Origin: Actinomadura montaniterrae
GTDB lineage: Bacteria > Actinomycetota > Actinomycetes > Streptosporangiales > Streptosporangiaceae
Assembly: GCF_008923365.1 (NCBI RefSeq)
Contig: NZ_WBMR01000050.1
Span: 1-50,861, forward strand
Reading direction: 5' to 3'
Length of the DNA: 50,861 nt
Shown here: positions 1-7,482 of the stretch, piece after piece
Layout: each line of letters starts with the position of its first letter
How positions within the stretch are numbered: the stretch's first letter is position 1
The notes under the pieces: model-generated
Told to the model about the DNA's origin: nothing
Databases searched by the model: none
The model's input: only the letters and a program-made list of their open reading frames with translations
Program-made: the position numbers and the translations under genes

Positions 1-42
1 AAGCGCGGCGGCGCCCGGAAGGCCCCGGAGAACGGCCTCTAG
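1..42 (+). CDS. 3' end of an unidentified plus-strand gene (partial)
   Basis: The first 14 codons read KRGGARKAPENGL followed by a TAG stop at 40-42 in frame 1. A basic, Gly/Ala-rich tail just before a hairpin and a convergent gene fits a real gene end, but too little is present to name a function. The gene enters from outside the window. Confidence 0.4.
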   Translation, partial: KRGGARKAPENGL

Positions 43-43
43 G

Positions 44-63
44 CCCCGCCCCGCAGGGCGGGG
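44..63. terminator. GC hairpin between convergent genes
   Basis: CCCCGCC and GGCGGGG flank a short loop directly after the TAG at 40-42 and before the rpiB stop. Its place between two converging genes suggests a bidirectional terminator. There is no U-tract. Confidence 0.5.
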
Positions 64-82
64 GAACGCGTGTTCGAGGAGG

Positions 83-559
83 TCAGCCCTCGTCCGGCAG
101 CGGCGGCAGCTCGCCGGTCCGCTCGTAGTCGCCGAGCATGGTGATCCGGCGGGTGTGCCGCTCCTCGCCGGAGTACGGCGTGGTCAGGAACAGCTCGACG
201 AACCGGGTCGCGGTGTCCGGGTCGTGCTGCCGGGCGCCCAGGCTGATCACGTTGGCGTCGTTGTGCTCGCGGGCGAGCGTCGCGGTGTCCTCGTTCCAGA
301 CCAGCGCGGCCCGCACGCCCTTGACCTTGTTGGCCGCGATCGCCTCGCCGTTGCCGGAACCGCCGATGACGATGCCGAGCGTGCCGGGCTCCGCCGCCGT
401 CCGCTGCGCCGCCCGCAGCACGAACGGCGGGTAGTCGTCCACGGCGTCGTACGCGAACGCGCCGCAGTCGACGGGCTCGTGCCCGTTGGCCTTCAGCCAG
501 GAGACCAGGTGCTCCTTGAGCTCGAAGCCGGCATGGTCGGTTCCCAGAAACACGCGCAT
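83..559 (-). CDS. rpiB: Ribose-5-phosphate isomerase B
   Basis: RpiB interconverts ribose 5-phosphate and ribulose 5-phosphate in the cytoplasmic pentose phosphate pathway. The 158-aa length is normal for the LacA/RpiB family. The N-terminal GTDHAGFELK carries the D8-H9 substrate-binding pair, and IGGSGNGEAIAANKVKG (about 66-81) forms the phosphate loop. A Glu (E72) sits where the mycobacterial subgroup has its catalytic Glu and E. coli-type enzymes have Cys. Start is ATG at 559. A nitroreductase and pepN lie a few kilobases away, as I remember for M. tuberculosis Rv2465c-Rv2467. The identification is secure. Confidence 0.95.
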   Translation of the reverse strand: MRVFLGTDHAGFELKEHLVSWLKANGHEPVDCGAFAYDAVDDYPPFVLRAAQRTAAEPGTLGIVIGGSGNGEAIAANKVKGVRAALVWNEDTATLAREHNDANVISLGARQHDPDTATRFVELFLTTPYSGEERHTRRITMLGDYERTGELPPLPDEG

Positions 560-625
560 GGGCCCGATTCTCGCAGGCCCGCGGCCCGGACGCGCGCCGG
601 GGTCATGAGGCCCTTTTCACATGCG

Positions 626-665
626 CGCGGGCGGCACCGCCCTGGCCGGGGCGGTGCCGCCCGCG
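626..665 (-). terminator. Strong hairpin after the membrane protein gene
   Basis: A perfect 16-bp inverted repeat (626-641 and 650-665) with an 8-nt loop lies just past the stop of the gene ending at 673. It would form a very stable RNA hairpin on the minus strand. No U-run follows. Confidence 0.6.
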
Positions 666-672
666 TGGGCGG

Positions 673-1908
673 TCACTGGGGCGGGGGCATCGGGTCCGGG
701 TCGCGGGGCAGGTCGGGCTTGCGGTCGACCATCGTCCGGTCGGCGAGGTCGTCGTCGTCCTCGTCGTCGTCCTCCTCGCGCGCCGCGCTCTCCGGCGCCG
801 CACCCGCGGAGGCGGCGTCCTGCGGCCCGGAGTCCTCGGGGCCGTGCTCGGCCGGCTCACCACCGTCCTGCGGCCCGGACGCCTCCGGCTCGGCCGCCTC
901 GGCGGTGGACGCGGCCCCGGCCGCCTGCGCGGCCGCCTCCGGCGCCGGAGCCGGGGACTGGGCCGGCGGGACGGACGCCGGCGCCGGAGCACCGCCCTGC
1001 GGCGGGACGGGCATGCCGTCCCAGCCGGGCGACTGCGACGGGCGGGCCGGCGGGACGTACGGGACGGCGGCGGGGTGCTGCGGCGGCAGGCCCGGCTGCT
1101 CGTTCGCCGCCGGCAGCGGCTGCTGCGCGCCCTGCGGCGGCGGCCCCGGAGGCAGCCCCGGCTGCATCCCCTGCTGCATCCCCTGCGGGGGGACGCCCGG
1201 CTGCTGCCCGTAGGGCTGCTGCGACGGGTACGGCTGCGGCGCGTACGGCTGCTGCATCGGCGCGCCCTGCTGCATCGGCGCGCCCTGCTGCGGGGCGTAC
1301 GGCTGCTGCCCGCCGTAGGGCTGCTGCGGGGCGTACTGCCCGAACGGCTGGGGGGCCGCCTGCCCGAGCGGCTGCGGGACGGCCTGCCCGCGCGGGCGGC
1401 TGAGCAGGAAGCCCGCGAGCGCGCCGATCCCCGCGAGCCACCCGTACAGCAGGCCGGACGCCGCGCCCGCCTCGAGCGACTGGAAGAAGTTGTGGCTCAC
1501 CGAGCCGGTGGAGTACTTGATCGACCACTTCAGCAGCAGGCCGGACAGGCCCCCGGCGACGCCGCTCGCGACGACCGCGGCCCACCATCCGGTGATCAGC
1601 GCGCCGAGCAGGCCGCGCTGGGGATCGACCGTCCGGGCCCCGGCCAGCACGAGCAGCGCCACCACGGCGAAGAGCACCAGCGTGGTGAGGTCGTCCGACA
1701 CGACGAACCGCCAGTCCAGCCCGCGCGGCGGGGTGAAGCGCCAGGCGACGAAGAACAGGTGCGACACCAGCGGGCCGAGGCCCTCGTCGTACTTGAAGTC
1801 GCTCTTGTTGATCGCGTCGATGACCCACTGGTTGCCGACGAGCAGGGCCAGCACCAGGAGGGGCACCAGCGAGCCGCCCGACATCATGAACATCCGCCGC
1901 GTCGTCAT
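673..1908 (-). CDS. Membrane protein with Pro/Gln/Gly-rich, acidic cytoplasmic tail
   Basis: 411 aa, family not recognised. The first about 170 residues hold four or five hydrophobic segments (about 13-33, 75-92, 100-122, 148-170). Residues about 175-300 are a low-complexity tail of imperfect QPYGQQ / QQGAPMQ repeats. An Ala/Glu-rich stretch follows, then an acidic run EEDDDEDDDDLADR, ending near TMVDRKPDLPR. Such tails occur in actinobacterial envelope proteins and may act as disordered spacers or interaction arms; that is inference. The start ATG at 1908 lies just before the first membrane segment. The gene is followed by a strong hairpin and appears to be its own unit. Confidence 0.75.
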   Translation of the reverse strand: MTTRRMFMMSGGSLVPLLVLALLVGNQWVIDAINKSDFKYDEGLGPLVSHLFFVAWRFTPPRGLDWRFVVSDDLTTLVLFAVVALLVLAGARTVDPQRGLLGALITGWWAAVVASGVAGGLSGLLLKWSIKYSTGSVSHNFFQSLEAGAASGLLYGWLAGIGALAGFLLSRPRGQAVPQPLGQAAPQPFGQYAPQQPYGGQQPYAPQQGAPMQQGAPMQQPYAPQPYPSQQPYGQQPGVPPQGMQQGMQPGLPPGPPPQGAQQPLPAANEQPGLPPQHPAAVPYVPPARPSQSPGWDGMPVPPQGGAPAPASVPPAQSPAPAPEAAAQAAGAASTAEAAEPEASGPQDGGEPAEHGPEDSGPQDAASAGAAPESAAREEDDDEDDDDLADRTMVDRKPDLPRDPDPMPPPQ

Positions 1909-1975
1909 GGCGGGCAGAGTAGTGCGGTTCAGGGGCCGCCGGTAGGCCCGTTGCAGCCCGCGCGTAGGCCCCGCG

Positions 1976-2923
1976 TCACCCGGCGTAGGCGACCGGGAAC
2001 CGGAACTCGGGGTCGACCTGCGCGGCGAGGTCCTCGCCGGTCGCGCGGTTCGCCCAGCTGCGCGCGTTCTTGAGGTGGAACTCGACGGCCTGCCGCTGGA
2101 ACGTCTCCCAGTCCTTGGCCCGGGCGTCGACCTCGGCGAGCATCCGGCCGAGCGCGGCCTCGTTGCCGTCCTCCAGGACGGCGCCGGGCCTCCCCTGCTC
2201 CATCGCGCGGACGGCGGCGGACTGGCCGAGCCAGACGAGCAGGTCGTCGCCGACGTGCTCGCGCAGGTAGTCGACGTCGTCCTCGGACTGCACCTTGTTG
2301 CCGACGACGCGGATGGCGACGTCGTAGTCGCGGGCGTACTCGACGTACTGGCGGTAGACGCCGACGCCCTTCCGGGTGGGCTCGGCGACCAGGAACATCA
2401 GGTCGAACCGGGTGAAAAGCCCGGACGCGAACGTGTCGGCGCCGGCGGTCATGTCCACGACGACGTACTCGCCGGGGCCGTCGAGCAGGTGGTTGAGGTA
2501 GAGCTCGACCGCGCCGGTCTTGGCGTGGTAGCAGGCGACGCCGAGGTCGTCGTCCTCGAAGGGGCCGGTGACCAGCAGCGTCGCGCCGCTCACCTCCTGC
2601 CCGAGGGCGTGCACCGGGTCGTCGCCGCGCAGCCGCAGCAGGCGCGACCCGGTGCCCGCCGGGGTCGTCTTGACCATGGTGGACGCGGAGCCGATGCGCG
2701 GGTTGTCGCCGCGCAGGTACTCCTTGATCTCGGTCAGGTGGGCGCCCAGGGCCGGGATCTTGGCGGCCTGGTCGTCGTCCAGGCCGAGCGCCGCGCCGAG
2801 GTGCTGGTTGATGTCGGCGTCGATGGCGACCACCGGCAGCCCGCGCAGCGCGAGGTGCCGGACGAACAGCGACGAGAGGGTGGTCTTGCCGCTGCCGCCC
2901 TTGCCGACGAACGCAACCTTCAC
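1976..2923 (-). CDS. CooC/MinD-like P-loop ATPase
   Basis: 315 aa starting at GTG 2923 (MKVAFVGKGGSGKTT), with a G-rich Shine-Dalgarno just upstream. The open frame continues much further upstream, but that part runs antisense to the nitroreductase and is not coding. KGGSGKTT (residues 8-15) is the deviant Walker A motif of SIMIBI ATPases, AIDADINQHL resembles the switch I region, and VVDMTAGADTF the Walker B/switch II region. Best match in memory is the CooC/MinD group of ATP-dependent metal-insertion or dimer-switch ATPases. Only one Cys is visible and no CxC metal motif, so a nickel chaperone role is not shown. A Zur-like palindrome lies 20-36 bp upstream. The substrate is unknown. Confidence 0.8.
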   Translation of the reverse strand: MKVAFVGKGGSGKTTLSSLFVRHLALRGLPVVAIDADINQHLGAALGLDDDQAAKIPALGAHLTEIKEYLRGDNPRIGSASTMVKTTPAGTGSRLLRLRGDDPVHALGQEVSGATLLVTGPFEDDDLGVACYHAKTGAVELYLNHLLDGPGEYVVVDMTAGADTFASGLFTRFDLMFLVAEPTRKGVGVYRQYVEYARDYDVAIRVVGNKVQSEDDVDYLREHVGDDLLVWLGQSAAVRAMEQGRPGAVLEDGNEAALGRMLAEVDARAKDWETFQRQAVEFHLKNARSWANRATGEDLAAQVDPEFRFPVAYAG

Positions 2924-2942
2924 GAATGCCCCCGTTTCGGAT

Positions 2943-2959
2943 ATGAAAACCGTTGCCAT
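2943..2959 (-). promoter_or_regulatory. Zur-like operator upstream of the CooC-like ATPase
   Basis: ATGAAAACCGTTGCCAT is an 8-1-8 imperfect palindrome (6 of 8 pairs match). Its spacing equals the TGAAAATGATTTTCA-type Zur box of actinobacteria as I remember it. It sits in an AT-rich island in an otherwise GC-rich spacer, 20 bp before the GTG start. The regulator is inferred. Confidence 0.5.
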
Positions 2960-3045
2960 TTTCTCGGAGCACCGAGTCTGGCGGAGGGGCACCGGCGAGG
3001 CAACCGGAACGGCCGAAGCCGCCCCGATCGGTCCGGAAGGACCGC

Positions 3046-3660
3046 TCAGTCGAAGATCGGCTCCCGGGTGCGGGTGCGCTTCAGCTCGAAGAAGCCGTCG
3101 GTCGAGGCCACCGCGACGACGCCGTCCCACAGCTTCACGGCGGCCTCGCCGCGCGGGATCGGCGACACGACCGGGCCGAAGAACGCGCTGCCCTCGACCT
3201 CGATCACCGGGGTGCCGACCTCCTGGCCGACCCGGTCGATGCCGTCCTTGTGGGACGCGCGCACCGCCTCGTCGTAGGCCGTGGAGTCGGCGGCGTCGGC
3301 GAGCGCCGGGTCGAGACCCGCGGCGGTCAGCGCGGCCTCGAAGTACTCGCGGGTGAACTTCTGCTTCTCGTGGTGGCGGCGCGTCCCGAGCTCGGTGTAG
3401 AGCCTGCCCAGCGCCTCCGGGCCGTACTTCTGCTCGGCGGCGATGCATACGCGCACCGGCCCCCACGCCTCGGCGAGGCCCTTGCGGTACTCCTCCGGGA
3501 CGTCCTTGTCCTCGTTGAGGACCGCCAGGCTCATCACGTGCCAGCGCACCTCGATCGGGCGCTGCCTCTCCACTTCCAGGATCCAGCGCGAGGTGATCCA
3601 CGCCCATGGGCACAGCGGGTCGAACCAGAAGTCCACGGGTGTGGGAGCGTCCTGCGGCAC
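3046..3660 (-). CDS. DsbA-fold mycothiol-dependent nitroreductase homologue (Rv2466c-like)
   Basis: 204 aa with a thioredoxin-fold start FWFDPLCPWAWITSRWILEV, an invariant cis-Pro region GTPVIEVEG and the C-terminal signature FFELKRTRTREPIFD. It closely resembles M. tuberculosis Rv2466c, a mycothiol-dependent reductase that activates nitro-prodrugs. As I remember it, Rv2466c has CPWC; here the motif is CPWA, so the resolving Cys is absent and a monothiol mechanism with mycothiol is likely. It is divergent from pepN, as in the mycobacterial locus. Start is ATG at 3660. Confidence 0.9.
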   Translation of the reverse strand: MPQDAPTPVDFWFDPLCPWAWITSRWILEVERQRPIEVRWHVMSLAVLNEDKDVPEEYRKGLAEAWGPVRVCIAAEQKYGPEALGRLYTELGTRRHHEKQKFTREYFEAALTAAGLDPALADAADSTAYDEAVRASHKDGIDRVGQEVGTPVIEVEGSAFFGPVVSPIPRGEAAVKLWDGVVAVASTDGFFELKRTRTREPIFD

Positions 3661-3825
3661 GTCGCCTCCTACGGCTGCTCGAGCGTCATCGATGAAAACT
3701 CAACCACCGACAACCCGGCCGCCGCCGCCGTGATTCCCGCCCGCGGGCACGGGAAAGGCCGTGGCGTGCGGACCTCGTCCCCGGCCGGTTGGTAGACATG
3801 AGGTCAGCAAAGAAATAAGCCGACC

Positions 3826-3831
3826 AAGGAG
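3826..3831 (+). promoter_or_regulatory. Shine-Dalgarno deciding the pepN start
   Basis: AAGGAG lies 5 bp before GTG 3837, which supports that codon as the pepN start. Confidence 0.7.
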
Positions 3832-3836
3832 TACAT

Positions 3837-6371
3837 GTGGCAGGCAACCTCACGCGCGACGAGGCGCGGGAACGGGCCCGGCTGCTCACCGTCGAGTCGT
3901 ACGCGGTCGAGCTGGACCTCACCACCGGCGAGGAGCGGTTCGGCTCGACCACCGCGGTCCGGTTCGGCTGCGCCGAGCCGGGCGCGTCGTCCTTCGTCGA
4001 CCTGCACGGCGCCGTCGTCCGCGAGGCGACGCTGAACGGCGAGGCGCTGGACCCCGCGTCCTACGACGGGGAGAAGGGCCGCCTCCCGCTCCCCTCCCTG
4101 GCCGCGCAGAACGAGCTCCGCGTCGTGGCGGACTGCGCCTACTCCCGCTCCGGCGAGGGCCTGCACCGGTTCGTCGACCCGGTGGACGGGAGCGTCTACC
4201 TCTACACGCAGTTCGAGACGGCCGACGCGCACCGGATGTACACGTGCTTCGACCAGCCCGACCTCAAGGCGACGTTCGAGCTGGCGGTGAAGGCGCCACA
4301 GGACTGGCAGGTCGTCACCAACGAGACCCCCGAGAGCGTCGAGGGCGGGACGTGGCGCTTCCTGCCCACCCCGCAGATCTCCACCTACATCACCGCGCTC
4401 ATCGCCGGGCCGTACCACGCGGTCCGCGACGAGTACCGCCGCGACGACGGCACCGTCATCCCGCTCGGCGTGTACTGCCGGGCGTCGCTCGCCGAGCACC
4501 TCGACGCCGAGGCCATCGCCGACGTGACGCGGCAGGGCTTCGCCTACTTCGAGAAGGTGTTCGGCCGGCCGTACCCGTTCAGCAAGTACGACCAGCTGTT
4601 CGTGCCGGAGTTCAACGCGGGCGCGATGGAGAACGCCGGCGCCGTCACGTTCCTGGAGGACTACGTCTTCCGGTCGCGGGTCACCGACGCCTCCTACGAG
4701 CGGCGCGCCGAGACGATCCTGCACGAGATGGCGCACATGTGGTTCGGTGACCTGGTCACCATGCGCTGGTGGGACGACCTGTGGCTGAACGAGTCGTTCG
4801 CCACCTACATGAGCGTGCTGTGCCAGTCCGAGGCCACCAAGTGGACGGGCTCGTGGACGACGTTCGCGAACCTGGAGAAGGCGTGGGCGTACCGGCAGGA
4901 CCAGCTGCCGTCCACGCACCCGATCTCCGCCGACATCCCCGACATCCGGGCCGTCGAGGTGAACTTCGACGGGATCACCTACGCCAAGGGCGCGTCCGTC
5001 CTGAAGCAGCTGGTGGCCTATGTCGGCCGCGAGAACTTCCTGGAGGGCGTGCGCCGGTACTTCGACCGGCACGCGTGGGGCAACACCGTCCTCACCGACC
5101 TGCTGGACGCGCTGGAGGAGACGTCCGGCCGCGACCTGGCGTCCTGGTCGAAGGAGTGGCTGGAGACCGCGGGCGTCAACACGATGCGCCCCGAGTACGA
5201 GGTCGACGCCGACGGGAACTTCTCCTCGTTCGCCGTGCTGCAGGAGGCCAAGGCCGACTACCCGACGCTGCGCTCGCACCGCCTGGCGATCGGCCTGTAC
5301 GACCGGACCGGCGACGGGCTCGTCCGGCGCGAGCGCGTCGAGCTGGACGTGGTCGGCGCCCGGACCGAGGTGCCGCAGCTCGTCGGGCAGAAGCGGCCCG
5401 ACCTGGTGCTGGTCAACGACGACGACCTCACCTACGCCAAGGTCCGCCTCGACGAGCACTCGCTGAAGACGCTGGTGGAGCACATCGGCGACATCAAGGA
5501 GAGCCTGCCGCGGGCGCTGTGCTGGTCCGCGGCGTGGGACATGACGCGCGACGCGGAGATGGCGACGCGCGACTACGTCCGGCTCGTCGCGAAGGGCATC
5601 CGCGGCGTCACCGACATCTCGGTCACGCAGACGCTCCTGCGGCAGGCGCGGACGGCCGTCCAGCAGTACGCCGACCCGTCCTGGCGCAAGGAGGGCCTGG
5701 CGCTGCTCGCCGACACGCTCTTCGAGCTGGCCCGCGAGGCCGCGCCCGGCTCGGACCTGCAGCTGGCGTACACGCAGGCGTTCGCGGCGTCGGCGGTCAG
5801 CGAGGAGCACCTGGCGTACGTCCGGGCGCTGCTGGACGGCTCGCAGTCGCTCGACGGCCTGACGGTGGACACCGACCTGCGGTGGGCGCTGCTGCGCCGC
5901 CTCGTCGTCACCGGCAAGGCCGGCGAAAGCGAGATCGACGCCGAGCACGAGCGGGACCGGACGGCGGCGGGCGAGCGGCACGCCGCCGGCTGCAAGGCCG
6001 CGATCCCGACCGCCGAGGCCAAGGCCGCCGCGTGGGACCGGATCATCGGCGGGACGCTCCCGAACGCCGTCTACCGGGCGACGCTCGGCGGGTTCGTGGA
6101 GCCGGACCAGGCGGACCTGCTCGTCCCGTACGTGGACAGGTACTTCGCCGAGGTCGGCCGCGTGTGGAAGGAGTGGACCAGCGACATGTCCCAGACGTTC
6201 GCGGAGGTCGCCTACCCCTTCCTGGTGATCGAGCAGTCCACGATCGACCGCACCGAGTCCTACATGGCCGACGAGAAGCCGCCCGCGGCGCTCGCCCGGC
6301 TGCTGTCGGAGGGCCGTGACGGCGTCGCGCGCGCGCTGCGCGCCCGGGCGAAGGACGCCGCCGCGAGCTGA
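3837..6371 (+). CDS. pepN: Aminopeptidase N (M1 zinc metallopeptidase)
   Basis: Removes N-terminal residues from peptides in the cytoplasm. 844 aa, typical for actinobacterial PepN. It has the exopeptidase motif GAMEN at 262-266 and the zinc site HEMAH at 296-300 with the third ligand E319 in NESFA, the H-E-x2-H-x18-E pattern of M1 enzymes. The C-terminal half matches the ERAP1-like helical domain (VNDDDLTYAKVRLDE onward). GTG start at 3837 is set by AAGGAG. The neighbour on the opposite strand is the Rv2466c-like gene, as at Rv2466c/Rv2467. No signal peptide. Confidence 0.96.
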   Translation: MAGNLTRDEARERARLLTVESYAVELDLTTGEERFGSTTAVRFGCAEPGASSFVDLHGAVVREATLNGEALDPASYDGEKGRLPLPSLAAQNELRVVADCAYSRSGEGLHRFVDPVDGSVYLYTQFETADAHRMYTCFDQPDLKATFELAVKAPQDWQVVTNETPESVEGGTWRFLPTPQISTYITALIAGPYHAVRDEYRRDDGTVIPLGVYCRASLAEHLDAEAIADVTRQGFAYFEKVFGRPYPFSKYDQLFVPEFNAGAMENAGAVTFLEDYVFRSRVTDASYERRAETILHEMAHMWFGDLVTMRWWDDLWLNESFATYMSVLCQSEATKWTGSWTTFANLEKAWAYRQDQLPSTHPISADIPDIRAVEVNFDGITYAKGASVLKQLVAYVGRENFLEGVRRYFDRHAWGNTVLTDLLDALEETSGRDLASWSKEWLETAGVNTMRPEYEVDADGNFSSFAVLQEAKADYPTLRSHRLAIGLYDRTGDGLVRRERVELDVVGARTEVPQLVGQKRPDLVLVNDDDLTYAKVRLDEHSLKTLVEHIGDIKESLPRALCWSAAWDMTRDAEMATRDYVRLVAKGIRGVTDISVTQTLLRQARTAVQQYADPSWRKEGLALLADTLFELAREAAPGSDLQLAYTQAFAASAVSEEHLAYVRALLDGSQSLDGLTVDTDLRWALLRRLVVTGKAGESEIDAEHERDRTAAGERHAAGCKAAIPTAEAKAAAWDRIIGGTLPNAVYRATLGGFVEPDQADLLVPYVDRYFAEVGRVWKEWTSDMSQTFAEVAYPFLVIEQSTIDRTESYMADEKPPAALARLLSEGRDGVARALRARAKDAAAS

Positions 6372-6424
6372 GGCCCGCCGCGTCCGGATACCGCCGCCGG
6401 GTAAGGCCGTTGCCCCTGTCGCGA

Positions 6425-6461
6425 CCCCCGTGACCATGCGATCGTTGCAGGGTCACGGGGG
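6425..6461 (+). repeat. Perfect 11-bp inverted repeat between pepN and the next gene
   Basis: CCCCCGTGACC (6425-6435) and GGTCACGGGGG (6451-6461) are exact complements around a 15-nt spacer. The element lies 54 bp after the pepN stop and 22 bp before the next start, so it could be a terminator stem or an operator. No T-run follows. Confidence 0.7.
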
Positions 6462-6483
6462 TCCGCGGAGAGGGGATGGTGGC

Positions 6484-7482
6484 GTGGAGACGGCGCGGGA
6501 CGTGCTGACGGCGCTGGCACGGCGGTACGCGTTCGGGGATCTGGAGGCGCTGATCGCCGGCGGGGCGCTCGTCCCGGACGGGCGGGCGAAGGCCGTCGCG
6601 CCGCTGTGCGCGTTCGGGCAGCGGGTCCTGGACCTGGACGCCGAGGACTTCGGGATGCCGGAGGCGGTCGGCGAGGTGCCGCGCGACCTGCTCGACCGGG
6701 CCCGCGCCAGCCGGATGCCGCAGGCGCCCAAGGAGCGGCCGCGCGGCGCGCTGGCGAGCCTGCGGCCCGCGTACGCGCTGCTGCTGGAGGTCATCGCGAT
6801 CCGCTGGCACCGCCGCGACATGGCCGCGCTGGTCGCCGCCGTGCACATCGCCAGCGAGTACCTGCCGCTGCTGGCCTGGGAGCCGGTCCTCGGGCACGCC
6901 GGCGACCCGGCGCTGATCGGCGCGTCGGTGAACGGGGACGGCAGCCGGTTCGGCGTCCCGATCGAGCCGGGTTCGCCGCGCGCGTGCGACCACACCCGCC
7001 CGGAGCGGTCGGCGTGCGAGCGGACGCTCCGCGTCGCCAAGGAGCCGCCGCCCGGCTGGCGCGCCTACCTGGACCGGCAGCACAGCCAGGTCGCGTCCGC
7101 CCTGGGCGACTGCGCGGCTCGCTGCCGGACCCCGTGCACCGTCATGACGCGGCTCGACGACCTGGTCCGCGCCGACCTCACCGAGCGCTGCAAGCTGGCG
7201 GCGGAGTTCACCGACGGCGCGCTGGTGAAGCTGCGGCACGCCGCGCCGGTCGGGCACGGTTTCGGCGTCCCCTCCCCCGAGGAGGTCGAGACTGCCTGGG
7301 CCCGGGCCCGCAAGTCCCTGTCCCATCAGCCGCTGGGGAAGGCGGCCTTGGAGGGCGCGGACGACGACGGCTATCCGCTGCCGGGGCTGCCCGCGCTGTT
7401 CTCCGCGATCGCGTCGGTGCCGATCGTGCCGGACACGCTCCTGCACGACGTCACCAGGCGGATCACGACGACTCTCGGCTGA
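6484..7482 (+). CDS. Uncharacterised protein with clustered Cys residues
   Basis: 332 aa, family not recognised. GTG at 6484 is preferred because GGAG and AGGGG lie 8-13 bp upstream; an upstream in-frame ATG at 6436 falls inside the inverted repeat. The first about 150 residues are helical and Ala/Leu-rich. A Cys/His-containing stretch follows: ACDHTRPERSACE, then DCAARCRTPC, a C-x3-C-x3-C motif that could bind metal, which is not shown. There is no signal peptide or membrane segment. It is convergent with malQ and overlaps its 3' end by 20 bp. Confidence 0.75.
   Translation: METARDVLTALARRYAFGDLEALIAGGALVPDGRAKAVAPLCAFGQRVLDLDAEDFGMPEAVGEVPRDLLDRARASRMPQAPKERPRGALASLRPAYALLLEVIAIRWHRRDMAALVAAVHIASEYLPLLAWEPVLGHAGDPALIGASVNGDGSRFGVPIEPGSPRACDHTRPERSACERTLRVAKEPPPGWRAYLDRQHSQVASALGDCAARCRTPCTVMTRLDDLVRADLTERCKLAAEFTDGALVKLRHAAPVGHGFGVPSPEEVETAWARARKSLSHQPLGKAALEGADDDGYPLPGLPALFSAIASVPIVPDTLLHDVTRRITTTLG

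Noticed and set aside
2924..3613. Upstream extension of the CooC-like reading frame
   Set aside because: It runs antisense through the well-supported nitroreductase gene. The P-loop ATPase fold begins at GTG 2923 with a ribosome-binding site.
3804..6437. Very long minus-strand open frame opposite pepN (and similar long frames opposite other genes)
   Set aside because: Typical shadow of high-GC coding DNA: Arg/Val/Gly-rich, no domain, no start context.
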